This document shows, piece by piece, positions 16,364 to 24,753 of a stretch of 64,000 nucleotides of DNA. Below the pieces are notes generated by a model, which was not told the DNA's origin, ran no database searches, and saw nothing but the letters and a program-made list of their open reading frames with translations. Source of the stretch: Pandoraea fibrosis (GTDB taxonomy: Bacteria; Pseudomonadota; Gammaproteobacteria; Burkholderiales; Burkholderiaceae); NCBI RefSeq assembly GCF_000807775.2, contig NZ_CP047385.1:868001-932000 (forward strand), in the 5' to 3' direction. Both the position numbers and the translations under genes were made by a program. Each line of letters begins with the position of its first letter. Position 1 is the first letter of the stretch.

Positions 16364-16393
16364 TCGGTAGACACACGTTATGTGGGTGGATTT

Positions 16394-16422
16394 GGCGACG
16401 GGGCTCACCCGTCGCCTTTTTT
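16394..16422 (+). terminator. Intrinsic terminator
   Basis: GGCGACGGG (16394-16402) pairs with CCCGTCGCC (16408-16416), followed by six T residues. It ends the paralogue B/chaperone transcript. Confidence 0.92.
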
Positions 16423-16455
16423 ATGGGGCGCGATTGACGTCGCGATCCCCGCACA

Positions 16456-17283
16456 TCACTGACGCGCGGTGCGCGCGTTGTCCGGCATCGGCAGCGTGAA
16501 GTTGGTGCGAAACGGGTTGATGTCCAGCCCACCGCGTCGCGTGTAGCGGGCATACACGGCCAACTGGCTCGGTTTGCACTGGCGAAGGATGTCCATGAAA
16601 ATGCCTTCCACGCACTGCTCGTGAAAACCGGTATGACGCCGGTACGAAATCACGTATTTGAGCAGGCCTTCCTGATCGATCGGCGGTCCGACGTAGCGAA
16701 TCTGCAGACTGCCCCAGTCGGGTTGCCCCGTCACCGGGCAGTTGGACTTGAGCAGGTTCGACACCAGTGTCTCGTCCACATGAGGTTCGCCCTCGGCGGC
16801 CTTGAGCAACGTGGCGTCGGGGGTATAGACATCCGTTTCGATGTCGAGTCGGTCGACGAGCAGGCCGTCGAGTTCGTCGAGTTCGAGCTTGTCGAAGGCG
16901 CCCGGTTCGACGAGGCGCACCTGCACGGGGGCCCCGGCCGCTTCCGACAGGTCTTGTTGGATCAGCGCACGTGCGGCGTCGACGTTGGCCAGCTTGGTCT
17001 GGGCGAACGACCCGAGGTACAGCTTGAACGACTTCGATTCGATGATGTTCGGCGAGTCGGCCGGCACGATGGCGGTGAGCAGTGCGATCTGCGGCTTGCC
17101 CTTTTCGCCCAGCCACGAGAGTTCGTAGCCGTTCCAGATGTCTGCGCCGAAGAACGGCAGGGCATCGGGCACGCCGATGGCCGCGCGCGCCGGGGCGCGT
17201 GCGATCGGGAAGAGCAACGACGGTGTGTATTGCTCGGTGTAGGCAACTTCTTTGCCCAGCGGAGATTGGTCAGGCGTTGTCAT
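16456..17283 (-). CDS. queF: NADPH-dependent 7-cyano-7-deazaguanine reductase
   Basis: QueF, 275 residues, of the long two-domain type. It reduces preQ0 to preQ1 in queuosine tRNA-modification biosynthesis, in the cytosol. The QueF motif ESKSFKLYL is at 82-90, and the catalytic C182 and D189 lie in [13 protein letters not shown], matching the E. coli enzyme pattern. It overlaps the 3' end of the upstream 5'-nucleotidase gene by 14 bases, so they are co-expressed. No other que gene is in the window. Confidence 0.97.
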   Translation of the reverse strand: MTTPDQSPLGKEVAYTEQYTPSLLFPIARAPARAAIGVPDALPFFGADIWNGYELSWLGEKGKPQIALLTAIVPADSPNIIESKSFKLYLGSFAQTKLANVDAARALIQQDLSEAAGAPVQVRLVEPGAFDKLELDELDGLLVDRLDIETDVYTPDATLLKAAEGEPHVDETLVSNLLKSNCPVTGQPDWGSLQIRYVGPPIDQEGLLKYVISYRRHTGFHEQCVEGIFMDILRQCKPSQLAVYARYTRRGGLDINPFRTNFTLPMPDNARTARQ

Positions 17284-18199
17284 GATTGGCTATGCCACTG
17301 ATGACGTGTCCGGTCGGGCTGACCCGCGCGGCGGACTCGCAGTGGCGTGTTTGGTCGTCGAAGAAGAAATCGGGCTCGAACTCGCGCAGGAAGGTGCCTT
17401 TGTCCAGCCCGCCCAGAAACATCGCCTCGTCGATGTCGATTTTCCAGTCCATCAGTGTGCGAATGGCGCGCTCATGTGCCGGGGCGGAGCGTGCGGTCAC
17501 GAGCGCCGTGCGGATCTTGACCGGCACTTCGTGGCCCGCGAGCGTCTGCAATCGATGCAGCGCCAGCAGCAGCGGTTTGAACGGACCCGGCGGCAGCGGC
17601 GTTGCGGCGCGTTCGATTTCATGTTGCTGGAACGCGTCGAGGCCGTTGCTTTGGAAGATCCGTTCGGCTTCATCGGAGAAGAGCACCGCGTCGCCGTCGA
17701 AGGCGATGCGGATTTCGTCGGGATGAAGCTCCGCCTTTTTGGCCGAATCGGGATACACGCGTGCTGCCGGAAAGCCGGCGGCAAGGGCGCCGCGTACATC
17801 GCGCTCGTTGGCCGACAGAAACAGGTGGGCGCCCAGGGCGTTGAGATAGCCGAACGGATCGCGCCCGCGCGTGAACACGCCGCGCTCGATCTTGAGGTCG
17901 ACCTGACGCGCCGAGCGAAACACGCGCATGCCGCTCACGGGATCGTTGCGCGAGAGCACGACGACCTCGACGCGATGCTTGTCTTCGCTACCTTCGTTGA
18001 AGGCGAGCAACTTCTTCACGAGCGGGAACGCCACACCGACACGCGCAGGTACGTCGAGGCGTTCGAGCTGGTAGCGCATGTACGACTTGTCGTCGCCATG
18101 CGCCACGCCGGTCTCGTACACGCGGTTCTCTTCTTCGAAGTCGAACAGCGCGCGCGAGGATATCGCGACAACGAGTTTGTTCTCGAGCGAGATCGGCAT
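17270..18199 (-). CDS. 5'-nucleotidase (cytosolic cN-I-like family)
   Basis: A 309-residue protein of the bacterial 5'-nucleotidase family related to eukaryotic cN-I, expected to dephosphorylate nucleoside monophosphates. Recognisable segments are the N-terminal [17 protein letters not shown], the [16 protein letters not shown] acidic motif (about 168-183) and [14 protein letters not shown] near the end. It is cytoplasmic, with no signal peptide. It is coupled to queF through a 14-base overlap. Substrate preference cannot be predicted. Confidence 0.88.
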   Translation of the reverse strand: MPISLENKLVVAISSRALFDFEEENRVYETGVAHGDDKSYMRYQLERLDVPARVGVAFPLVKKLLAFNEGSEDKHRVEVVVLSRNDPVSGMRVFRSARQVDLKIERGVFTRGRDPFGYLNALGAHLFLSANERDVRGALAAGFPAARVYPDSAKKAELHPDEIRIAFDGDAVLFSDEAERIFQSNGLDAFQQHEIERAATPLPPGPFKPLLLALHRLQTLAGHEVPVKIRTALVTARSAPAHERAIRTLMDWKIDIDEAMFLGGLDKGTFLREFEPDFFFDDQTRHCESAARVSPTGHVISGIANHDNA

Positions 18200-18256
18200 G
18201 GTGGCGATGGCGTCCTGTCGTGAGCGGGTGGAGGGCGGTGTCTGCGCGGTTCCCGC

Positions 18257-19786
18257 TTACGCGAGGAACAGCTTGTAGACGGGGTTGTCGCTTTCGTCCC
18301 AGTAAGGATAGCCGAGCGTGGCGAGGAAGTCGCGGAACGCGGCTTTCTCGTTGTCCGGTACCTGCATGCCGACCAGGATGTTGCTGTAGTCGGCCCCCTG
18401 ATTCCGGTAATGGAACAGGCTGATATTCCAGTTCGGGCTCATGGCCGAGAGGAATTTCATCAACGCGCCCGGACGCTCGGGGAATTCGAAACGGAACAGC
18501 ACTTCGTTGCTGGCGAGCGCCGAGCGGCCACCGACCATGTAGCGGATGTGCTGCTTGGACAGTTCGTCGTTGGACAGATCGAGCGTGGGGAAGCCGTGGC
18601 GCTCGAAGCCGGCCTTGATGCGTTCGCCTTCGTCGCGGTTATGCATCTGGATACCCACGAAGATGTGGGCGTTGGACGCTTCGCTAATTCGGTAGTTGAA
18701 CTCGGTCACATTGCGGCTGCCCACCACTTCGGTAAAGCGCTTGAAGCTGCCGCGCGCCTCGGGAATGGTCACGGCAAACACAGCTTCGCGCGCCTCGCCG
18801 ACTTCGGCGCGCTCGGCCACGAAGCGCAGGCGGTCGAAGTTCATGTTCGCGCCGGAGGTGATCGCCACGAGCGTTTCGCCCTTGAGCTTTTCACGTTCGC
18901 TGTAGAGCTTGGCGCCCGCGACGGACAGCGCGCCCGACGGCTCGAGCACGCTGCGGGTGTCCTGGAAGACGTCTTTGATGGCGGCGCAGAGTTGATCGGT
19001 GTCCACGCGCACGACTTCGTCGAGATACGCTTCGCACAGGCGGAAGGTTTCCGCACCGACGTATTTCACGGCAGTGCCGTCGGCGAAGAGGCCTACGTCG
19101 CTCAGCAGCACGCGCTCGCCGGCGTGGATGGATTGCGCCATGGCGTCGGAGTCGACCGATTGCACGCCGATGACTTTGATCTCGGGGCGCACGGCTTTGA
19201 CGTAGGCGGCGACACCGGCGGCGAGACCGCCACCGCCGATGGGCACGAAGATGGCATGCAGCGGACCCTGATGCTGGCGCAGCACTTCCATGGCGATGGT
19301 GCCCTGACCGGCAATGACATCGGGATCGTCGAACGGCGGCACGAAGGTGAGGCCGCGTTCTTCCTGCAAGGTCATGGCGTGGGCGTAGGCGTCGCTGTAC
19401 GAGTCGCCGGCGAGCACGACTTCGACGGCGCGGCCGCCATGGGTTCTGACGGCGTCGATCTTGACCTGCGGGGTGGTGACCGGCATGACGATGACGGCCT
19501 TGCAGCCCAGACGCGCCGCCGAGTACGCCACGCCCTGGGCATGGTTGCCAGCCGACGCGGTGAGCACGCCGCGCTCGCGCTCGGCGTCGCTCAGATTGGC
19601 CATCTTGTTGTACGCGCCCCGAATCTTGAAGGAGAACACCGTCTGGTTGTCTTCGCGCTTCAGATAAATTCGATTGTGCAGCCGCATGGAGAGCGTGCGC
19701 GCCAATTCGAGTTCGCTTTCTTTGGCGACGTCGTAGACTTTTGCGGTCAGGATCTTCTTCAGATAGTCGGGAGCTGCGTCGGACAT
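18257..19786 (-). CDS. ilvA: Threonine ammonia-lyase (biosynthetic threonine deaminase)
   Basis: IlvA, 509 residues, converts L-threonine to 2-oxobutanoate, the first step of isoleucine synthesis. The fold-type II catalytic domain (1-330) has PLP lysine K54 in FSFKIRGAYNKM and the glycine loop GGGGLAAGVA. The C-terminal region (about 330-509) contains two ACT-like repeats, the allosteric domain that binds isoleucine and valine, so this is the feedback-regulated form. It stands alone on the minus strand with about 120 bases upstream. Confidence 0.97.
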   Translation of the reverse strand: MSDAAPDYLKKILTAKVYDVAKESELELARTLSMRLHNRIYLKREDNQTVFSFKIRGAYNKMANLSDAERERGVLTASAGNHAQGVAYSAARLGCKAVIVMPVTTPQVKIDAVRTHGGRAVEVVLAGDSYSDAYAHAMTLQEERGLTFVPPFDDPDVIAGQGTIAMEVLRQHQGPLHAIFVPIGGGGLAAGVAAYVKAVRPEIKVIGVQSVDSDAMAQSIHAGERVLLSDVGLFADGTAVKYVGAETFRLCEAYLDEVVRVDTDQLCAAIKDVFQDTRSVLEPSGALSVAGAKLYSEREKLKGETLVAITSGANMNFDRLRFVAERAEVGEAREAVFAVTIPEARGSFKRFTEVVGSRNVTEFNYRISEASNAHIFVGIQMHNRDEGERIKAGFERHGFPTLDLSNDELSKQHIRYMVGGRSALASNEVLFRFEFPERPGALMKFLSAMSPNWNISLFHYRNQGADYSNILVGMQVPDNEKAAFRDFLATLGYPYWDESDNPVYKLFLA

Positions 19787-19906
19787 GATTTAAGGCTTCT
19801 TCAGGTTAGGCACATCAAGGAACAAAAGGACAATGATAGACCAGCACGTCCGCCAGGGCGGTCGCGCTTGTCTCTCGGGAAAATACGGGAAAGGGGAGTG
19901 CGCGCC

Positions 19907-20527
19907 CTAGCGAAGGTCGTCTGGGGTGTCGATGTCGCGCACGATTCCGGCGTCGTCGACATCGACGATCGTAATGTGCTCGCTAATCAACAGGTCGCGC
20001 GCGCCAATGTCGCCATCGAGGGCGGCCAGACGCGAGGTAAAGGCAGAACCAAACGCGACGGGATGGCCGCGTTGTCCCTGATAGCTCGGCGCAACGATGG
20101 CTTCGGGCGAGGTGAGCCCGTTGGTGATCGCGCGCAGGGTGTTCGGGTGGATGTAGGGCATATCGGCCAGCGCAACGAGCCAGCCGTCGAGATGTTCGAG
20201 CCCGGCGGGCGGGGCTTCGTTGATGCCGGACTGGATGCCGGCGGCGAGCGTCGCACCCATGCCGCGCTTGGTGGCGTGGCTCATGACGACTTCACAACCG
20301 GCCTGCAACAGCACGTTTTCCAATTCCGCCGAATCCGGACGCACCACGGCAATGACGCGCGGCAACACCGCCAGCAGCGAGTGGGCGCTGGCGAGGGCAA
20401 CGGGTCGGTTCAGGGGATCTCCGGGCAGCGGCGCGAGCAGCTTGTTCCGGCGCCCAGCCGCATCGAAGCGGGTACCGAGTCCGCCTGCCAGTAGAATGGC
20501 CACGGGCGGCGTCAGGGGTCGGGTCAT
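19907..20527 (-). CDS. MocA/MobA-like nucleotidyltransferase (molybdenum cofactor cytidylyltransferase)
   Basis: A 206-residue GT-A-fold nucleotidyltransferase. The N-terminal LLAGGLGTRFDAAGRRNKLL motif binds the nucleotide, and LVALADMPYI (about 117-126) holds the metal aspartate. The sequence is closer to MocA than to MobA, implying transfer of CMP to molybdopterin to give the MCD cofactor. It lies about 3 kb from the Mo-hydroxylase genes at 21479-24177, which need MCD, but in a separate transcription unit. Alternatives are another sugar or cofactor nucleotidyltransferase. Confidence 0.8.
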   Translation of the reverse strand: MTRPLTPPVAILLAGGLGTRFDAAGRRNKLLAPLPGDPLNRPVALASAHSLLAVLPRVIAVVRPDSAELENVLLQAGCEVVMSHATKRGMGATLAAGIQSGINEAPPAGLEHLDGWLVALADMPYIHPNTLRAITNGLTSPEAIVAPSYQGQRGHPVAFGSAFTSRLAALDGDIGARDLLISEHITIVDVDDAGIVRDIDTPDDLR

Positions 20528-20596
20528 GGTCTCGCATTATGCGCCAGACTTTTTGTTTCTGCCAAACAACGCGTGCTCGCGAGTGTCGACGTTGTG

Positions 20597-20612
20597 CCGA
20601 CCGTCCGGTCGG
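20597..20612. promoter_or_regulatory. Palindrome upstream of the YqaA-like gene
   Basis: CCGACC-GTCC-GGTCGG, shaped like a TetR-family operator half-site pair. Which regulator binds, if any, is unknown. Confidence 0.3.
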
Positions 20613-20670
20613 TCATGGACGGCGGGATTCGCCCCGCTTTTCGATTCGTTCTGATTTTTTCCGGAGTTGC

Positions 20671-21285
20671 ATGGAGTCGTTCATCACCTGGCTGCTCGGC
20701 GTGCTCGCACTGCCCGGCATCGGACTGCCAGCCATTTTTCTGGTGTCGTTTCTGTCCGCCACGCTGCTGCCCATGGGCTCGGAGCCCGCGCTGTTCGGCT
20801 ACGTGTCGCTCAATCCGCATATGTTCTGGCCCGCCATCGTCGTGGCCAGCGTGGGTAATACCGCCGGCGGCATGCTCGACTGGTGGATGGGCTTCGCCGC
20901 ACGACGCGCTTTCGTGCGCCTCAAGGCCCGCCGGCGAGCCCATGCCCGCGCTGCCGCACTGAACGGCGGTGGGGGCGTTGTGCCGACGGTTTCTGATGGG
21001 GACGAGAGTCAGCGCGCCCAAGGCAAGGCGCCGATGAGCGAACGCTATCACCGATGGATGCGCCGCTTCGGTCCGCCCCTTCTGCTCCTCTCATGGCTTC
21101 CCGTCGTCGGCGACCCCCTCTGCACCCTCGCCGGATGGCTTCGCCTCTCCTGGCGTGCCTGCCTCTTCTATATCGCCATCGGGAAGACGCTTCGGTATAT
21201 CGCCATCACCTATCTCATGCTGCGCGTGCCTGAGTCGTTCTGGCAGGGGATTTTTGCCCCCTTCAAGCATCTGCTCGTCGGGTAG
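20671..21285 (+). CDS. YqaA/DedA-like inner-membrane protein
   Basis: A 204-residue membrane protein with VTT/SNARE-associated (DedA superfamily) features: an N-terminal hydrophobic region ending LPMGSEPALFGYV, the GNTAGGMLDWWMGF motif, and C-terminal helices around GDPLCTLAGWLRL and RYIAITYLML. Such proteins are implicated in lipid carrier or envelope homeostasis. An alanine- and glycine-rich polar insert of about 40 residues (90-130) interrupts the usual YqaA layout. The ATG at 20671 has CCGGAG just upstream, preferred over the longer frame. Confidence 0.83.
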   Translation: MESFITWLLGVLALPGIGLPAIFLVSFLSATLLPMGSEPALFGYVSLNPHMFWPAIVVASVGNTAGGMLDWWMGFAARRAFVRLKARRRAHARAAALNGGGGVVPTVSDGDESQRAQGKAPMSERYHRWMRRFGPPLLLLSWLPVVGDPLCTLAGWLRLSWRACLFYIAIGKTLRYIAITYLMLRVPESFWQGIFAPFKHLLVG

Positions 21286-21349
21286 GGCTTATCGTTCGAC
21301 TGCCGCTTCCTTCCTTTTCTTAACCCCACGGTTCTGCCCAAAGCCCCAG

Positions 21350-21424
21350 AGGCGGGACCGGGGCCCCTTTCCGCCTCTCAGACATAAACCCAACTCGCTG
21401 CAGAAAGGGGCCCCGGTCCCGCCT
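21350..21424. repeat. Long perfect inverted repeat (22-base arms)
   Basis: The arms 21350-21371 and 21403-21424 are exact reverse complements, separated by 31 bases, and each contains GGGGCCCC. It lies between two convergent genes and could end both transcripts as a hairpin, though no long T-run follows. A dispersed palindromic (REP-like) element is the alternative. Confidence 0.75.
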
Positions 21425-21478
21425 ACCATCAGGTTTTCTCAGGAACCCCCTTCCTTCTTTCTTTTTTGCTGAGTTCTC

Positions 21479-23701
21479 TTACGCCTGCGTGACTTCGAAC
21501 GGCAACGCCCGCTGGCGCTTGCCAGTCAACGCGAATAGCGCATTGGCATACGCCGGCGCCAACGGCGGCAAACCCGGTTCACCCATGCCCGTCGGTGCAT
21601 CGCCGGAACTCACCACATGGACGCTAATCGCCGGCATGTCCGTCAACCGCGCCACCGTGTACTGATGGAAGTTGCTCTGCTCCACCGCACCATCCTTCAA
21701 CGTGATGGCCGCGCCGGCTAACGTCGTACCCAATCCCATTAACGCCGCACCCTCCACCTGTGCCGCTACCGTCAACGGATTGACCGCGAAATTGCAATGC
21801 ACCCCCGCCGTCGCACTCACCAATCGCGGAGACCCATTTCGCATTTCCGCAACCACCACATACGCCACCACGGAATCGAAGGACTCATGCACCGCTACGC
21901 CCCACGCTTGTCCCTGCGGTAATTTGGTCTTGCCATATCCAGAACGCTCGACCGCCAACGCCAAGGCCTCACGATGCCGCGGATGCTTGTCCCCCATCAA
22001 CGCATATCGATACGCCACCGGGTCCTGTCCCGCATTCTTTGCCAATTCGTCAACCAGTGTCTCCATGACGAACGCCGTGTGCGTGTTGCCCACGGAACGC
22101 CACCACAGGACCGGTACGTTGACCTGCGGACTATGCAAGGTCAGACGCAACGGCACCGCGTACGGGGTGCCCGATACGCCTTCCACACTCGTCGCGTCGA
22201 TGCCGTTCTTGACCATCATTTTTTCGAACGGCGTGCCCTGCAAAATCGATTGGCCCACGATGGTGTGGTTCCACGCCAGAACGTTGCCCTTGGCATCCAG
22301 ACCGATCTCGGCACGATGCACATACATCGGGCGGTAGTAGCCGCCATGAATGTCGTCTTCTCGGCTCCAGATGACTTTGACCGGCTCCCGGTGCCCCGCC
22401 CGACGCCACGCTTTCGCCACCTGTGCGGCCTCGACACCATAGTCGGACGTCGGCACCGCGCGACGGCCGAAACCACCCCCGGCCATTAACGTGTGCAGCT
22501 TGACTTGCTCCGGCTTCAGATCGAGCGTGCGCGCCATGGCCGCCTGGTCGACGGTCTGGAACTGTGTGCCCGTCCACACTTCCGCCCCTTTGTCTGTGAG
22601 CTGTACGGTGCAATTCAACGGCTCCATCGGGGCATGGGCCAGATACGGGAAGCTGTATTCGGCGACGAGCGTTTTCGGCGCGCCCTTGAGTTTGGAGATG
22701 TCGGCATCGATAGCGACAGTCCCCGGTGTCTTGGCCATTTCCTTGAATTTGGCCAGTTGCGCGGTGGTGTCGACGTGCTCGACACCGCTGGTGTCCCACG
22801 TGGCATTCAACGCGTCGCGCCCGGTCTTGGCCTGCCAGTAGCCATCGGCAATCACGGCCACGGCGGTGCCGCCCCGGTCGTCGGGAATCTCCAGCACGTC
22901 GCGCACACCCTTGATCGCGCGCGCCGCTTTGGCGTCAAAGCTCTTTACCTTTGCACCGAATACCGGCGGACGTGCCACGACCGCCACTTTGAGGTTCGGC
23001 AGCTTGAAGTCCATGCCGTACATGGGCACGCCGGTCGACTTGGCGCGCGCGTCGAGCCGGCCGGTCGGCTTGCCGAGCAGACGGAACGCGGACGGATCTT
23101 TCAGGGCGACGTCGGCCGGCACCGGCAGCGCTTGCGCCCGCGCAGCGAGGCTGCCGTAGGTGGCGCGCTGGCCATTGGGGCCCAGGACGACGCCGTTTTC
23201 GGTGCGCAGTTGCGACGCAGGGACTTTCCACTGCTGTGCGGCAGCGGCGATGAGCATGGCGCGGGCCGATGCCCCGATGCGCCGGTACTGAAGCCACGAG
23301 TGCGCAACGGACCCGGAGCCCCCCGTCATCTGAATGCCGAATAACGGGTCTTTGTAGACGTCGGCCGCAGGCGCCAATTCGCTTCGTACTTTGGACCAGT
23401 CGCAATCGAGTTCTTCGGCGACGAGCATGGGCAGTGCGGTCTGCACGCCCTGTCCGAAGTCGAGTCGGTTGACCTGAATGGTGACGGTGTCGTCCGGCGC
23501 AATGCGCACGAACGCCGACGGCACGACGGGGGTGGCCGCCGCGCCCTGCGCGCTGGCGGAGCGCATGGCGCCCGGGAGCGACATTTCGAGCATCAGGCCG
23601 CCCGCCGCCATCGCCGACGTTTTGAGAAACGCTCGGCGTGACACGCCGGCAAAGTCGCCCACGGCAACGCCGGGACGCTGGGAAAAACGAAGTCCACGCA
23701 T
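21479..23701 (-). CDS. Mo-hydroxylase large subunit, isoquinoline 1-oxidoreductase beta type (xanthine dehydrogenase family)
   Basis: A 740-residue molybdopterin-binding subunit. A twin-arginine signal is present (SRRAFLKTSAMAAGG, about 23-37), so the folded complex is probably exported to the periplasm. The aldehyde oxidase/xanthine dehydrogenase cofactor domains follow, with the GGGFGRR loop and the C-terminal GMGEPGLPPLAPA segment carrying the expected active-site glutamate. The frame extends 63 codons upstream across the small-subunit gene, but the ATG at 23701 has GAGGAGACAACC before it and starts just before the Tat motif. It is in an operon with the 2Fe-2S subunit, 17 bases apart. The substrate (aldehyde or N-heterocycle) is unknown. 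Confidence 0.92.
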   Translation of the reverse strand: MRGLRFSQRPGVAVGDFAGVSRRAFLKTSAMAAGGLMLEMSLPGAMRSASAQGAAATPVVPSAFVRIAPDDTVTIQVNRLDFGQGVQTALPMLVAEELDCDWSKVRSELAPAADVYKDPLFGIQMTGGSGSVAHSWLQYRRIGASARAMLIAAAAQQWKVPASQLRTENGVVLGPNGQRATYGSLAARAQALPVPADVALKDPSAFRLLGKPTGRLDARAKSTGVPMYGMDFKLPNLKVAVVARPPVFGAKVKSFDAKAARAIKGVRDVLEIPDDRGGTAVAVIADGYWQAKTGRDALNATWDTSGVEHVDTTAQLAKFKEMAKTPGTVAIDADISKLKGAPKTLVAEYSFPYLAHAPMEPLNCTVQLTDKGAEVWTGTQFQTVDQAAMARTLDLKPEQVKLHTLMAGGGFGRRAVPTSDYGVEAAQVAKAWRRAGHREPVKVIWSREDDIHGGYYRPMYVHRAEIGLDAKGNVLAWNHTIVGQSILQGTPFEKMMVKNGIDATSVEGVSGTPYAVPLRLTLHSPQVNVPVLWWRSVGNTHTAFVMETLVDELAKNAGQDPVAYRYALMGDKHPRHREALALAVERSGYGKTKLPQGQAWGVAVHESFDSVVAYVVVAEMRNGSPRLVSATAGVHCNFAVNPLTVAAQVEGAALMGLGTTLAGAAITLKDGAVEQSNFHQYTVARLTDMPAISVHVVSSGDAPTGMGEPGLPPLAPAYANALFALTGKRQRALPFEVTQA

Positions 23702-23718
23702 GGTGTTGTCTCCTCGCC

Positions 23719-24177
23719 TCAGGCCAGCGACGCCGCAGCGTCTTTGATCGCCGCCCGAATGCGGGCATAGGTGCCGCAGCGGCAGATATTGCCCGCCATG
23801 GCCGCGTCGATCTGCTCGTCGTTGGGCTGTTTGTTCTCGCGCAGCAAGGCCGCGGCAGACATGATCTGGCCGCTCTGACAGTAGCCGCACTGGGGCACGT
23901 CGTGCTTGACCCAGGCGTCCTGCACGGCGCGCCCGACGGGGTCCGCGCCGACGTTTTCAATGGTGGTGACTTTTTTGCCCGCAACCGCAGAGATCGGGGT
24001 AATGCAGCTCCGGATGGGCGCGCCGTCCAGATGCACGGTGCAAGCGCCGCACAGCGCCATGCCGCAACCGAACTTGGTGCCGGTCATGTTGAGCGCATCG
24101 CGCAGGGTCCAGAGCAGGGGAGTGGCAGGGTCGACGTCGACCTGCACGGGGCGGCCGTTCAGTTGAAACGAAACCAT
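23719..24177 (-). CDS. Mo-hydroxylase 2Fe-2S subunit (isoquinoline 1-oxidoreductase alpha type)
   Basis: A 152-residue electron-transfer subunit with two [2Fe-2S] clusters. The plant-ferredoxin-type N-terminal cluster ligands lie in [18 protein letters not shown] plus a later cysteine, and the helical C-terminal cluster ligands in [11 protein letters not shown] and ICRCGTY. The start at 24177 is preferred over a longer frame because AAGAGG precedes it and [10 protein letters not shown] is the usual N-terminus. It lacks its own signal and is presumably carried out with the Tat-signal large subunit. First gene of the two-gene operon. No cytochrome c electron acceptor gene is adjacent. Confidence 0.94.
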   Translation of the reverse strand: MVSFQLNGRPVQVDVDPATPLLWTLRDALNMTGTKFGCGMALCGACTVHLDGAPIRSCITPISAVAGKKVTTIENVGADPVGRAVQDAWVKHDVPQCGYCQSGQIMSAAALLRENKQPNDEQIDAAMAGNICRCGTYARIRAAIKDAAASLA

Positions 24178-24753
24178 AGAGACACCTCTTGACGGGTGGA
24201 TGGATCGGGGGAACCGGCCCAACATACTCCCATTCGTTGGAAATTTCAGCCCAGAAATGCTTCATAAATCGTTGTATATAAAAGGATATAGCGCTATTCG
24301 CACGCGGCGGGTTTGTCTTGAAATATTCAAGGGCGGGGCCGTCGTGGAGGTGATGTCAACGTGGCGATGAACCTGCCGGGGCGCCGCAAAAGAGGGGAAG
24401 CATGCGCGGCGAGGGGGAATTCGGCGCGGCGCCGACGTGTTGCGGTGCAATGAAGTACAATTCGGCCTACATTCCCCTACCAACACTTTCCAAGCCGGAA
24501 GAAAGATCTGGGCATGCGCACCAACTGCCTCACCCCTCTGTGCTTCTGCTCGATGACTGGACACGATTCGTCATCGACGTCTTCGCACGGCAGTCGTCGA
24601 TCTCGTTGACCGCAGATCGTCTGTTGCCGACGCGCGCGCACCTGTCGCGTGAGCCGTCGGCATCCCCAGCGCATACCCGATTTTGACTTTCGGCGCGTCC
24701 CGCGAGACGAACGCCGACGGCGGATGCACCGCCGCACTGACGAGCCCGACAAG
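24178..24753. other. Intergenic region between divergent oxidoreductase genes
   Basis: About 575 bases with the promoters of the Mo-hydroxylase operon (minus) and the large FAD oxidoreductase (plus). It has an AT-rich patch at about 24235-24300 and a 6-3-6 palindrome, CTTGAA-ATA-TTCAAG, at 24317-24331. A TACAAT -10-like box sits at 24456-24461. No convincing gene; open frames here have no ribosome site or recognisable product. Confidence 0.5.

Noticed and set aside
18410..20494. 694-codon plus-strand frame opposite ilvA and the MocA-like gene.
   Set aside because: Antisense shadow; both genes on the other strand have complete family motifs.
23702..23890. 63-codon N-terminal extension of the Mo-hydroxylase large subunit.
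   Set aside because: It overlaps the 2Fe-2S subunit gene in another frame, whereas the internal ATG has a good ribosome site and directly precedes the Tat signal.
24402..24686. 94-codon plus-strand open frame between the two oxidoreductase operons.
   Set aside because: No ribosome site and no recognisable sequence; starts in low-complexity GC-rich DNA and overlaps the expected promoter of the FAD oxidoreductase.
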